Part shown: piece after piece, positions 20,452 through 31,000 of the stretch
Position numbering within the stretch: position 1 is the first letter of the stretch
Layout: every line of letters starts with the position of its first letter
Assembly: GCA_001593935.1 (NCBI GenBank)
Contig: LUCE01000003.1
Span: forward strand, 1 to 53,388
DNA from: Candidatus Bathyarchaeota archaeon B26-2
GTDB taxonomy: Archaea; Thermoproteota; Bathyarchaeia; Bathyarchaeales; B26-1
DNA length: 53,388 nt
Reading direction: 5' to 3'
Translations under genes and position numbers: made by a program
Notes under the pieces: model-generated
What the model was told of the DNA's origin: nothing
Database searches by the model: none
Seen by the model: the letters and a program-made list of their open reading frames with translations, nothing else

Positions 20452-21702
20452 ATGCCGAAGAGGATTAATGTCGCTCTTGTTGGGTGCGGCAGGATAATGC
20501 CGGCGCACCTCCACGGATACAAGGCCCTTCTCGAGAAGGATGTAGACGTTAGGATCGCCGCGCTTGTAGCTCGGAAGCCCGGTGACGCTGAGAGATTTAG
20601 GAGGAGGGGTGAAGGCCCTCCTCCGCGGCAGCCTGTGGGGCCTCCGGGTGACCCTCTTAACGTTCCCCACATCTACGTCTATGACTTCCAGAAGGACTTT
20701 CCCGTGGAGACGTACATCGATTACAGGGAGATGTTGAAGAGGGCTGACATCGACGCGGTTGAGATATACACTTCGGTTATGTCACATCACACCATAGCGA
20801 TCGACAGCCTAAACGCTGGTAAGCACGTTCTCGTTGAGAAGCCCATAGCCATAACTGTGAAGGCTGCCCGTAGGATGGTGGAGGCGGCTGAGAAAGCTAG
20901 GAGGGTTCTAGGAGTCGCCGAGAATACGCGGTACTTCCAAGATATAAGGATGGCGAAGTGGGTTATAGACGAAGGATACATCGGCGACGTTCAGATGGTT
21001 CTCTACGGGATACTCGGAGGCTGGTGGTCCCCCGACAAGATCGTGGCCAAGACCGCTTGGCGCCACAAGAAGATATTCGCCGGTGGCGGAGCTACGATCG
21101 ATATGGGTGTTCACCTCTTCCACATATTGAGGTACCTCTGCGGCGAGGTCGACGAGGTCTCAAGCATAGTTCGAACAATCGAGAAAGTTAGGGTGACCCG
21201 GGATGAGGCTGGAAAGATAATAGAGAGTGTTGAGAGCGAGGTCGACGACACGTTCTTCGCTCTAATAAAGTTTGAGACCGGGGCCATAGGAACGGTCTTC
21301 TTCTCTTGGGCTGGACACGGCGAACCTACAACCCTGCCGGGAATCAGGGCCATCTACGGCACGAAGGGCTGCATCAAGGGTGAGAACCTCATCCTAGACG
21401 ACGGAACCAGAACCAAGATAAGGGACCTCTTCGAGAGGGAAGCGTCAAAAGAGGTCAAGGAGAGGTTCTTCCCCTACGGAATAACCGACCCCATGGCCCT
21501 AGAGACCTTGGAGTTCTTAAGGGCGATCTGGGACCGCAGAGAGATGGAGACGAGCGGGAGGGAGGGCCTAAGAGACCTTGCAGCCTCATACGCCTTGATC
21601 GAGTCTTCGCTGCTGAACAGACCTGTCAGGGTCGACGATGTGGAGTCCGGCGTCATCGGCGAATACGAGAAGGAGATAAACGAGTACTACAAGATAGTGT
21701 AG
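20452..21702 (+). CDS. Gfo/Idh/MocA family oxidoreductase
   Basis: INVALVGCGRIMPAHLHGY...HVLVEKPIAITVKAAR. Confidence 0.92.
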   Translation: MPKRINVALVGCGRIMPAHLHGYKALLEKDVDVRIAALVARKPGDAERFRRRGEGPPPRQPVGPPGDPLNVPHIYVYDFQKDFPVETYIDYREMLKRADIDAVEIYTSVMSHHTIAIDSLNAGKHVLVEKPIAITVKAARRMVEAAEKARRVLGVAENTRYFQDIRMAKWVIDEGYIGDVQMVLYGILGGWWSPDKIVAKTAWRHKKIFAGGGATIDMGVHLFHILRYLCGEVDEVSSIVRTIEKVRVTRDEAGKIIESVESEVDDTFFALIKFETGAIGTVFFSWAGHGEPTTLPGIRAIYGTKGCIKGENLILDDGTRTKIRDLFEREASKEVKERFFPYGITDPMALETLEFLRAIWDRREMETSGREGLRDLAASYALIESSLLNRPVRVDDVESGVIGEYEKEINEYYKIV

Positions 21703-21773
21703 GCCAACCTTAAGGCTTCAGAGAACCCTCCTTTTTTGGCAAGGTTCAAGGTTAGGAGAAGGGGAGAATCCCC

Positions 21774-23003
21774 CTGAACGCCCCAGTCGTGGCCTCGGCT
21801 CCGGGTAGGGCAGACTTCCTAAACACCCATCAAGACTACAAGGGTTTACCGGTGGTTCCCGTAGCCATAAACTTGAGGGCTAGGATGACCGCCAAGCCTA
21901 CGGGCAGCAGAAGGTTCACGATAAGGGCTCCGGACCTGGAGGAGTACGGAGAAGAGAGCACCGACTCGTTCGAGGTTGGGGACCAGCCCGTCCCCCTCTT
22001 GGAGAGGGGTTTCTTCGGCAACTACTTCAGGGCAGTCGTGAACTCAATTCTTAGGAGGGGGCATGGCGGGAGGCTCCGAGGGGTAGACGTAACGGTTAGA
22101 AGTCAGATACCGATCGGCTCAGGCTTGGCCAGTAGCGCCGCGATAGAGGTTGCGTTCACAGCCTTGCTGAACCAAATCTGCGATCTCGGTTTCGGTAGGA
22201 GGGAGATCGCCGAGGTCTCCTTCGAGGCTGAGAACAGGGAGATGGGTATCCCTTGCGGTAGGCTGGACCAGTACGGCGTCTCCTTCGGGGGCGTAATCAA
22301 ACTCGAGTGCAGGCCTCCATACGGCGTTGAAGAGCTTCCATTCAAGGACCTAACCTTCGCGGTCATCGACTCGGGGATCAGACATTCGACGAGCGAGATT
22401 CATCCTAGACGCCAAGCCGAGATAGATAGAGGCCTAAAGATTTTGATGGAGACCGAGGGCCTCCCAGAAAATCTCAAGGCTAAGCTCGGATACCGGTACG
22501 ACGAGCCTCTCTGGGAGGAGATCAGCGAAAACGAGATCGCGCCCTACCTCGAATCCGTGGACGAGGAGGCTAGACGCCGCATACTCTTCACGGTCAGGAT
22601 GCAGAGGTTGACGGAGTTCGCCTTGAAGGTTCTTAGGCGAGAAGACTTGGAGATGTGGGAGGTTGTCCAGAACCTAGGTGAGGAGGGTTGGAATCGGGTC
22701 GAGAAGGCTGCCTCCCGAGAGAGGGCGCATCAGATCCTCGGCGAGGTTATGAATAGGCAGCACGCCTTACTCCGGGACCTCTACGACCTCAGCCTACCTA
22801 GGCTCGAGGATATCCGCGAAGCCGCCTTGGAGGCCGGTGCGTACGGAGCTAAGATTTCTGGAGCTGGGCTCGGCGGGAGCATAGTAACCCTCGTGCGCGA
22901 CTGTGAGGTCGGCCGCAGGGTGGTTGAGGCATCTCTGGACGTGGGTGCGAGGAGAGGATGGGTCTCCGATGTAGGGGAAGGCGTAAGGATAGAGTCTCCC
23001 TGA
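21774..23003 (+). CDS. GHMP (galactokinase-like) sugar kinase, possible CTG start
   Basis: SAPGRADFLNTHQDYKGLPVVPVAINL; PIGSGLASSAAIEVAF; GAKISGAGLGGSIVTLV. GGGGAG is 7 nt before CTG 21774 but 22 nt before GTG 21789. Confidence 0.88.
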   Translation: MNAPVVASAPGRADFLNTHQDYKGLPVVPVAINLRARMTAKPTGSRRFTIRAPDLEEYGEESTDSFEVGDQPVPLLERGFFGNYFRAVVNSILRRGHGGRLRGVDVTVRSQIPIGSGLASSAAIEVAFTALLNQICDLGFGRREIAEVSFEAENREMGIPCGRLDQYGVSFGGVIKLECRPPYGVEELPFKDLTFAVIDSGIRHSTSEIHPRRQAEIDRGLKILMETEGLPENLKAKLGYRYDEPLWEEISENEIAPYLESVDEEARRRILFTVRMQRLTEFALKVLRREDLEMWEVVQNLGEEGWNRVEKAASRERAHQILGEVMNRQHALLRDLYDLSLPRLEDIREAALEAGAYGAKISGAGLGGSIVTLVRDCEVGRRVVEASLDVGARRGWVSDVGEGVRIESP

Positions 23004-23176
23004 AGAGTTTGACGTGTCGTGAGCAAGTATATTAGTCTTCATGAGAATTATAGTGTAGGAAATGGAATTATCCTTGGGACTCTAGACGCCTCGAGAGTTG
23101 AGGGCTGAAGTGGGTGGGTCTCTTTTCCATTTTCCGTGGTTGAGGAGCATAAAGCGGTGGGGAGGTGAGATGTGGG

Positions 23177-23773
23177 ATGAGTGTTGAGCTGAAGGAGAGA
23201 TGGCTTGTTGGGAAAGTGGAGTTGGTTATGGCGGTGAGAGGCTACAAGGATGGAGAAAGAGAGGTTTGGAGTGAAGGAGTAGATTATGTCACCTCCCGTG
23301 CCAAGTCGGATGATAAGATACTGTTACGTGTCATTACGGAGCCGAGGTCAAAATCTGGCGTCATAGGTAAGGACGTCGTTAGGGAGATGGCTGAGAAACT
23401 GAGGCATAAAGGCTTCGACACAGGGTTCCTCATAGGCAAGAGGTTCTCTAAAGCGGCGAGGGACGAGATGAGGAGGAAAGGCATAAAGATGATGTCCGAG
23501 AGGTTCATGCCCTTATTCGACCCAAAGAGACTTTACTTCGCGATGCAAGAATACATAGATGCGTTATGTCTATCCAAGTGTGGTTTTTTACCATCTAAAG
23601 AGTCTGATTGTAAGGGTAAGGACCCGGACGGTCACTACTCCTGCAAAGTCAGGCTGATCAACGATAACGCCGCATTTCACTTTGAACGCGGTTGGACGGA
23701 TCTCTTACAGAGAGACTTCGAGCAGCTAATCGCGATACATAACGCCGTAAACAACGGCGAAGACGGTTCTTGA
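23177..23773 (+). CDS. Conserved hypothetical, restriction-endonuclease-like fold plus Cys cluster (tentative)
   Basis: SD GGAGGTGA; DKILLRVITEPRSKSGVIGKDVVREMAEKLRHKGFDTGFLIGKRFSKAARDEM; C-terminal CLSKCGF..C. Confidence 0.55.
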   Translation: MSVELKERWLVGKVELVMAVRGYKDGEREVWSEGVDYVTSRAKSDDKILLRVITEPRSKSGVIGKDVVREMAEKLRHKGFDTGFLIGKRFSKAARDEMRRKGIKMMSERFMPLFDPKRLYFAMQEYIDALCLSKCGFLPSKESDCKGKDPDGHYSCKVRLINDNAAFHFERGWTDLLQRDFEQLIAIHNAVNNGEDGS

Positions 23774-23887
23774 ACCAACGGAACAAACCCGGGTGATAGT
23801 CCAACCCTTTAGGCCGCTTCGAGATAACCTTAAAACCGCGTAGAGGCTGATTTATCTCAACAGCGTTGATGGAGAGGTGAATGCATT

Positions 23888-24307
23888 ATGAAGTCTGTAA
23901 CCGAATATCTCTGGTTCAACACGAGAGATAGGAGAGCCTACATCAATATAACGGATAGGGTCGAGGAGATAGTTAGGAGGAGCGGGATAAAGGAGGGTCT
24001 ATGCCTCGTTAACGCTATGCATATCACCGCAAGCGTCTACATAAACGACGCAGAGCTCGGGCTCATCAGAGATTTCGATAGGTGGCTCGAAGAGCTGGCT
24101 CCACATGAGCCTACATCCCGGTATCTCCACAACAGAACCGGTGAAGACAACGCAGACGCCCACTTGAAGAGGCAGATCATGGGGAGAGAGGTCGTCGTCG
24201 CGGTGACCAACGGGAGACTGGACCTTGGGCCTTGGGAGCAGATATACTACGGGGAGTTCGACGGTCGGAGAAGAAAGAGGGTTCTAGTGAAGGTTATAGG
24301 AGAATGA
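23888..24307 (+). CDS. YjbQ/UPF0047 family protein
   Basis: [45 protein letters not shown]...[26 protein letters not shown]. Confidence 0.93.
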   Translation: MKSVTEYLWFNTRDRRAYINITDRVEEIVRRSGIKEGLCLVNAMHITASVYINDAELGLIRDFDRWLEELAPHEPTSRYLHNRTGEDNADAHLKRQIMGREVVVAVTNGRLDLGPWEQIYYGEFDGRRRKRVLVKVIGE

Positions 24308-24324
24308 CCGCGGAGAAAGACGGC

Positions 24325-24672
24325 TTAATGGATTCTGCTCCCTTCAGCAACATCCCTTTCCGGTTGCAACAACACAACGTTGCCCTCACCGTCTTCGGCG
24401 GCGAGGATCATGCATTGAGACTCTACACCCATGAACCTCCGCCGTTGAAGGTTCAGAATGAAGGCGCATTTTCTCCCGATCAACTCTTCTGGTTTATACC
24501 ACCTCAAAAGTCCAGCCACCGCCTGCCTCTTCTCCGTTCCGAAGTCGACGATCATCCTGATGAGGTTTCTTGAACCCGGTATCTGCTTTGCCTCCAGAAT
24601 CTTTCCGACGCGTAGGTCTAGCTTCTTGAACTCTTCAAACGAAATCTCCATCTTTAAGCCACCATTCCCCAA
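24325..24672 (-). CDS. Stand-alone tRNA-binding (EMAP/CsaA/MetRS-beta-like) domain protein
   Basis: ISFEEFKKLDLRVGKILEAKQIPGSRNLIRMIVDFGTEKRQAVAGL...ESQCMILAAED. Confidence 0.9.
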   Translation of the reverse strand: MGNGGLKMEISFEEFKKLDLRVGKILEAKQIPGSRNLIRMIVDFGTEKRQAVAGLLRWYKPEELIGRKCAFILNLQRRRFMGVESQCMILAAEDGEGNVVLLQPERDVAEGSRIH

Positions 24673-24900
24673 GCTTCAACCAGTGACACTATTAAGTTTT
24701 GTGGCGGAGCTGTGAGACGTGGCAACTTAAGGTGTGCATTTTAAGTGGTTATAGTAGATGGGTTACATCGCTCTTCCATCTTAGTGTTGGCTATGCATTA
24801 GGCTAACCGTAATTTCGTTGAAGAATACCCTTTGTTCGTTGTTTAAAGGATAAGGACGACTCGACTAGCTTCTAGGCCTAAAAAGTTTGATGTTGATGGG

Positions 24901-24960
24901 TGAGCCTAGCTCCATCAAGGCGTCTCTGAGCTATGGAGCTCTGTCCGCCTTGGGCTTCGG
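24901..24960. ncRNA. Structured intergenic RNA-like element with mutually exclusive stems (strand undetermined)
   Basis: AGCTCCAT 24908-24915 pairs ATGGAGCT 24933-24940; CAAGGCG 24916-24922 pairs CGCCTTG 24946-24952 (interleaved with the first stem); GAGCT/AGCTC hairpin inside. Confidence 0.35.
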
Positions 24961-25035
24961 TCTCCCTTATAATGCTTTAGAATTTCTAAAAATCTTATAC
25001 CTTTAGGCTGCTACGTCTCGTTAACTCTGTCGGAA

Positions 25036-25046
25036 GATTTAAATAT
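25036..25046 (+). promoter_or_regulatory. TATA-box-like element for the gene at 25077
   Basis: AT-rich ATTTAAATATTTAC about 35 nt upstream of ATG. Confidence 0.45.
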
Positions 25047-25076
25047 TTACAATTTTAAACTGATACTTGAAAAGAG

Positions 25077-26264
25077 ATGTTTTATAATAGGGATAGAATT
25101 TCTAAATGTATTGTATGCCTTTTAGTATTCACGTCGGTTTTCGTGCTTGATCTTGGTGGCGTCTATGCGTCACGAGAGGTTGATGCGGAGGAGTTCGCTT
25201 TCAAGTTCTTGGAGCAGGTCGCGGGAATAGACCCGGATAGCGTTAAGGTGGCATCTTTTTCTGCGTCAAGCTCTAGGATCGTCGTTTTTGAGGGTGATGA
25301 CCGCCCTAGAAAAAGTGACTTCATAAATGTTGTGTTTGAGAATGGCAGTAACAGGTTTAAAGCCTCGATCAACCTTATAGATGGGAGAATTTGGTGGTAC
25401 AAACTATATCTGTTGTCTGGGAACCTTGGGCCCGATAAGTTAGGGTTTGATGACTGCTTGAGGGTAGCATACAACGCCATTGAGGGTTATCGAATGTTAT
25501 CTAACGCCAGCTACTGTGTTGAGTTCGCTCAGCTTGTCTTAACCGTTTTAAAGAACGAGAGCCTCACCATCGACTTAAATAATCCGAGCCCAACAAACGA
25601 AGAACCCTCCTTCTTTAGAGGGTTGATCTTGCTGGCACGCGTCGACGGGGAGATGGGTTCCCTAGAGATCATTTATGACAAGGAGTCCTCAACGGTCACC
25701 TTCATCTGGTTTGAAAAGATAAAGGGTCGATGGATCACCATATGGAGATCTATCGATTTAGATGTCTCTCTTAAAACAGGCTTAGTAACCTCTCTCGGAG
25801 ACAGCATGATGCATTATGAAGTGGCTACCACAGACGTTAACGTCTCCGAAGAGGAAGCCATCAAGATCGCGATGCCATATATCCAAGCGTACGCCCGTAA
25901 GAATCTACTATTGATAAAGAAGATAGAGGCAACATTCAGCTTTGAAACAGATAGCAGTTTAGATCGCAGACAAGATCGCAACGGGTTTTACTTAATATAT
26001 CCGCGATGGAGCGTCACAGCCACCTTCGATAGAGTAACTCCCCAGAACGTTTTCGCGTACACCGTTATGATTTGGGCCGACAATGGCAAGGTTTACCACC
26101 ACGGTCCACAAGGATACTTCTCTCCAGACGGTGGAAATAACATCTACCAGTTATGGCCATTATCATTTGTACTCGCCACGTTCATAATAATCTTCACCAG
26201 CCTAAGAATACGTAAGAAACATCTAGCAAAAGCTTACCACCAAAAAGTTAGGGAGGTTAGTTAA
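25077..26264 (+). CDS. Membrane-anchored extracytoplasmic protein, PepSY/YcdB-like (tentative)
   Basis: N-terminal signal, C-terminal TM helix (LWPLSFVLATFIIIFTSLRI), 395 aa. Confidence 0.7.
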   Translation: MFYNRDRISKCIVCLLVFTSVFVLDLGGVYASREVDAEEFAFKFLEQVAGIDPDSVKVASFSASSSRIVVFEGDDRPRKSDFINVVFENGSNRFKASINLIDGRIWWYKLYLLSGNLGPDKLGFDDCLRVAYNAIEGYRMLSNASYCVEFAQLVLTVLKNESLTIDLNNPSPTNEEPSFFRGLILLARVDGEMGSLEIIYDKESSTVTFIWFEKIKGRWITIWRSIDLDVSLKTGLVTSLGDSMMHYEVATTDVNVSEEEAIKIAMPYIQAYARKNLLLIKKIEATFSFETDSSLDRRQDRNGFYLIYPRWSVTATFDRVTPQNVFAYTVMIWADNGKVYHHGPQGYFSPDGGNNIYQLWPLSFVLATFIIIFTSLRIRKKHLAKAYHQKVREVS

Positions 26265-27136
26265 GAGTTGTCTCTCGCCTCTTTGAGTAGGTTCTCGATC
26301 CTCATCAGTATCGGTGCCTCTTGGGATTCGAGGCGCCTTCTGCTTATTATTGTGCGGGCCTTCCTTAGGTTCGCTATTCCATAGAGCGAAAAGTACGTTG
26401 CCGCCCTAGGCCTCTGGACGCTCTTTCCACCTCCAACACCAAAGCCCACCGTGGCCTTCTTAACGTTGGCCGCCGCGAATGTTGAGGCGAGTGCTAGGTC
26501 TTCTCCCATGCCGAAGCCTGAGGCCGAGATCGGAACTATAGTTCCGTAATTGAAGATCCTCCCAAGGATTCCCTGTCTCACGTGGATGTCAGTTATCTTA
26601 TCGTAGGTTATCTCCCTCTCCTCCCTGCTTATGAACTTCTTCTTCATGATTATCCTGTAGTCCGTCAAGATGTAGATGTGTCCCCTCCTGTACGCTTCCG
26701 TCATGACCACACCCAACAGAGCAGCTGCCCCCATCAGTATCAGCTTAACCATAACCCTCGGAATAAAGACGGGTGTTGAGAAGTAGAACTCAGAGAACGT
26801 TCCAACCGCCGCGACCGTAACCATGTAGAGGAGAGGCATCTTGGTCACCCAGAGGATGCCTACAACGTATCCCCCTAGCAAGAGAAGAGCCCAGAAGAGC
26901 ACAAGGACAACAACCTCTTCGGTCCTTACTCCCGGAATTACCCCGAAGACCAAATCGAGAACGCTGAGGAGAGATCTGTGCGCCTGCAAGTAGTAATAGA
27001 GCCATCCAAGAAAAACCGAGACAGACATCAAGTAAACCGCGACAAGATGATACCTAACAAAGGATAAGGGGTGGGGCTTCGAAGTAAGTTCCACATTCTC
27101 TCCGGGGAGGAGATCGACGCCGTGAACCCTAGACAT
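26261..27136 (-). CDS. Membrane protein with bacterial PH-like domain
   Basis: RYHLVAVYLMSVSVFLGW; YILTDYRIIMKKKFISREEREITYDKITDIHVRQGILGRIFNYGTIVPISASG. Confidence 0.82.
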   Translation of the reverse strand: MSRVHGVDLLPGENVELTSKPHPLSFVRYHLVAVYLMSVSVFLGWLYYYLQAHRSLLSVLDLVFGVIPGVRTEEVVVLVLFWALLLLGGYVVGILWVTKMPLLYMVTVAAVGTFSEFYFSTPVFIPRVMVKLILMGAAALLGVVMTEAYRRGHIYILTDYRIIMKKKFISREEREITYDKITDIHVRQGILGRIFNYGTIVPISASGFGMGEDLALASTFAAANVKKATVGFGVGGGKSVQRPRAATYFSLYGIANLRKARTIISRRRLESQEAPILMRIENLLKEARDNS

Positions 27137-27288
27137 CTTCTCATTCGTTCTCGTCTCACAGATGTTAAGAAGGTTTCTAACATGGACGTATATCCCTCAA
27201 CGTGAACAGTCCACATTTAAAAGGAAGAGAACATTACGTGACTAGTTAGCTGAGAAAGGAGAAGACCCTAGAGGTCGCCCACGCGGAG

Positions 27289-27726
27289 TTACATAATTGA
27301 GACGTTCTCTATCCGGAAGTACCTCTTAGCTAGGAACCTAAGCCTCTCGGCGTTTCTACCGTTTCTCCCGATAGCTACGCCCTTGTCCCTCGGTTCCACA
27401 GTTACCACGGCTACAGGCTTCCCGTCCAACCTCTGGATCATCCTAACCTCCCTAACGGTGGCAGGCTTGAGGGCGTTCTTTATAAACTGCGTCGGGTTAT
27501 CCGAGAACTCGATGATCTCATGCTTCTTGCCTGTCATCTTCTCGAGCAAGGCGATGTTCTTCCCCCTCTTCCCTATGGCAAGCCCAGCGTCTCCTTCCTT
27601 GATCACAAAGATTATCCGGTTGAGACGGTCGTCCACGATGCAGTCCACAACTGTGGCTCCAGTTACGCTCTCGAAGAGAGCTATGTAACGCATCTCCTTG
27701 TTCGTGAGTTTGATTCCCTTATACAA
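27289..27726 (-). CDS. nusA: Archaeal NusA-like transcription factor (KH domains)
   Basis: DCIVDDRLNRIIFVIKEGDAGLAIGKRGKNIALLEKMTGK; DKGVAIGRNGRNAERLRFLAKRYF; follows rpl30e. Confidence 0.94.
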   Translation of the reverse strand: MYKGIKLTNKEMRYIALFESVTGATVVDCIVDDRLNRIIFVIKEGDAGLAIGKRGKNIALLEKMTGKKHEIIEFSDNPTQFIKNALKPATVREVRMIQRLDGKPVAVVTVEPRDKGVAIGRNGRNAERLRFLAKRYFRIENVSIM

Positions 27727-28030
27727 CCTTCTTCACCGCAACCTTCAGTATATCGGAGTCGCCTGTCTCCCTTATGGTCATAGCTGAAACAGTGAAGGGT
27801 TTCCCGCAGACCGCGCCTAACTCTAGGCTGGTTCCTTCATAAACGATGAGGGGGACGCCTGACAACTTGCAGTAGTACTCGAGGTCAAGACGGGTCTTAA
27901 GCGGGCAGTTGGAAGCGACCACGATAAGCCTAGCCTTCCCGGTCTTGGCGTTCTCGAGGGCGCTCTTGGCGCCGAAGAGAACCTTCCCGGTCTTCACGGC
28001 CATGCTTATGGCCCTATTGATGTTTACCAC
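27719..28030 (-). CDS. rpl30e: 50S ribosomal protein L30e
   Basis: AVKTGKVLFGAKSALENAKTGKARLIVVASNCPLKTRLDLEYYCKLSGVPLIVYEGTSLELGAVCGKPF. Confidence 0.96.
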   Translation of the reverse strand: MVNINRAISMAVKTGKVLFGAKSALENAKTGKARLIVVASNCPLKTRLDLEYYCKLSGVPLIVYEGTSLELGAVCGKPFTVSAMTIRETGDSDILKVAVKKVV

Positions 28031-31000
28031 CCGCCGGATCGCCTCGTTCCTCTTTTTCTCCCCTTAATAGCTGTGAAGCTGACATATAAATGTCAACCAG
28101 CCCCGTCCCGATTGGGATCGCCTGTCCAACGATCACATTCTCGGTGACCCCTTTGAGCGGGTCGCTTCCACCTCTAACAGCTGCCTCCACGATGTTCGGT
28201 ATCGTGATCTCGAACGCAGCCTTGGCTAAGACGCTCGCTTTCTCTCCGCTTATCCCGTGTCTCCCGATCTGCCGAACGCTCCCGGTCGCGGTCATGATGT
28301 CGGCTACGAGCATGACGTGCCGGATGTCGACGTCTAAGCCTTGATCCTCTAGGACTCCCATGGCCTCCTTTATTAAGGCGTTCCTCGCAGCCTCTATACC
28401 AAGCGTCCCAGCGATCTCGTGTACGTTGTTAGTCGTTGTCCGGGTTGGGTCGACGCCTTTGACTTTAAGTACCTCTGAGAGGTTTGATCCGTCAGTCCTT
28501 ATGACCCATTCGCCCTCTTCCTCGGTGACGCGGACTCTCCTTATTCCGGGAACACCCTTAACGTACAGAGATGAGATTTTATCCAGAAGCCTCTTGAGGT
28601 TAATCTCTCTCTTAGGCTCGAAGATTATGCTGTCCTCAACGAACCTGATCGCGCAGTCCGGAACCACAATCCTCTCCTTCAAGAGTTCAAGGGTTACGCC
28701 CTTATCCCTCAGTAAGTTAGGGTCAAGCTTTATTACGACCCCGCCGGTCTGGGGATCTATGTACGCGTCACTTGCGAGGTCTCCGAGCTTTGTGTAGACG
28801 ATTCCCCGCGCGACTTCTGCTGCCTTCTCCCTCTCCCTCTTATGCTCTTCGTCAAGGTATATGGTCATTATCGGGGTTGAAGGAACCCTCCTAGCGTCGA
28901 CGATCTCGATGAGCCTCGGAAGCCCTATGGTCACGTTCTGCTCCCTAACGCCGGCGTAGTGGAAGGTCCTCAAAGTCATCTGGGTTCCCGGCTCGCCTAT
29001 CGACTGGGCTGCAACTATGCCTATGGCCTCACCAGGCTCGACAAGGGCCATCCTATAGTTCTCTATAGTCTGTTCGACCGCCATGTCTACGCCTTTACGG
29101 CTTATCTCGGCCTCGTAGAGGCCTCTCCTAAGCTCATCTATGAGGAGGGGTGTGAGCTGGTTCTCAACCTCTTTAAGTTTCTTCTCGATGTAAGATTTGG
29201 GTGCGGGTTCACCGACGCCCGTCATAAGCTTGATGCGGTCGATGAGCCTCCCAACGTTGACCGCCTTACCGTGATCGCTCTTAGCTGGGTCCACCCCGTC
29301 TTCCCCGTATCTGAACTGAATGATCTCTCCGAGGGGTCCCCTAACGGTCCCGTCGTACTCGACGTGGAGGTGCTCCATGGCGTTTATCAAACGTCTCTGC
29401 ATGTATCCGCTCTGCTGGGTTCTCACAGCAGTGTCGACGAGGCCTTCTCTGCCTCCCATAGCGTGGAAGAAGAACTCCACAGGGTCTAAGCCGTCTCTAA
29501 ATGAGGAGTAGACGAAGCCTCTGGCCTTAGGCGTCGAGTCGCCGATCTTGAAGTGCGGCAGAGCCCTCTCCAAGTATCCGCGCATGATCCTCTTCCCGCG
29601 GACGGACTGTTGGCCTAGGCAGGCGGTCATCTGCCCTATATTGATTATGGAGCCTCTAGCCCCGCTCCTCGTCATCAATATCCCGGCGTTGGTGATGTCC
29701 AAGTCTAAGTCAGCCATCTCCCACGCCTCTTTCTCGGCGAGAGCGAGCTCGTTCATGACGTATATCTCGAAGGAGTCGATCAAGGTCTGTCCTGGAAGCC
29801 TCTCAAGCGTTCCCTTCTGCAACGCCTCGATGAACCCTTGTATCCTCTTCTCAGCATCTTCGTAGATGACCCTCTTTATCCTCTCTTTCACCTTCGATGA
29901 GAGTTCAAGCTCGTCGTACGAGTATGTGAACCCCCTCATCGTTATGAACTTCGTGAGGAGCCTCGAGATACTGTTGAGGAAAGTTCTCCCAGCCTGGGTT
30001 CCATAGTCCTTGATTATCCTGTGTAGAAGACTCTCAGACTTCTCAGCTCCGATCGCGTTCTTATCGATGACTCCGCGTTCGAGAACCCCGTTCTTGATGA
30101 CAACGTAAGCATCGTATTCGCAGTCCTCCTTTAGGCAGACATTGCACTTACGGCAGATGTTCGCCTTCAAAGTGTAGTTCATCCCTGAAGGAATGAAGAG
30201 ACTGAAGATCTGCTTTCCGGTCCACCTCGGCTCCGGCTCTTTTATCTCGGGCTCGGGAAGCGGGCCTTCATACCCCGCCGAGATCAGGAGTTCACAGACC
30301 TCCTTCTTCGTTAGGAGATTCGCCTTCCGAGTGAAGAGGTACGCCGCCGTCACGAAGTCCCTTATGGCTCCGATGATGGGGCCCCCAAACCTCGGTGAGA
30401 GTATGTGGTCTTGAACCTGCATGAGGAGCCTAGCCTCTGTCTGGGCCTCCTCGCTCTGCGGGACGTGGAGGTTCATCTCGTCCCCGTCGAAGTCCGCGTT
30501 GTACGGCGGGCAGACGCAGAGGTGGAGCCTAAAGGTCTTGTGGGGTAGAACCCTGACGTAGTGGGCCATGATCGACATTCTGTGGAGTGAAGGCTGCCTG
30601 TTGAAGATGACGACGTCGCCGTCGCAGAGGTGTCTCTCAACCACGAAATCCGGCTCTAGGGTTTCCGCAACCTTCTCCCTATCGGTCACAAACTCCAGTC
30701 TGACACGTTTCCCGTCGGGCCTCACTATGTAGAGGGCTCCGGGATACTTATCCGGCCCGTTCCTGACGAGTTCACGCATCCTCTCTAGGTTCCACAACGT
30801 CACCTTCTCGGGAACCGTGAGTCTCATAGCTATCTCTAGCGGAACCCCAACCTCGTTTATGTCGAGATTCGGGTCGGGGGTGATCACTGTTCGAGCCGAG
30901 AAGTCAACTCTCTTCCCGGAGAGGTTGCTGCGGAAACGGCCCTCCTTCCCCTTCAAGCGTTGAGAGAGCGTCTTCAGAGCCCTGCCGGAACGGTGGCGGG

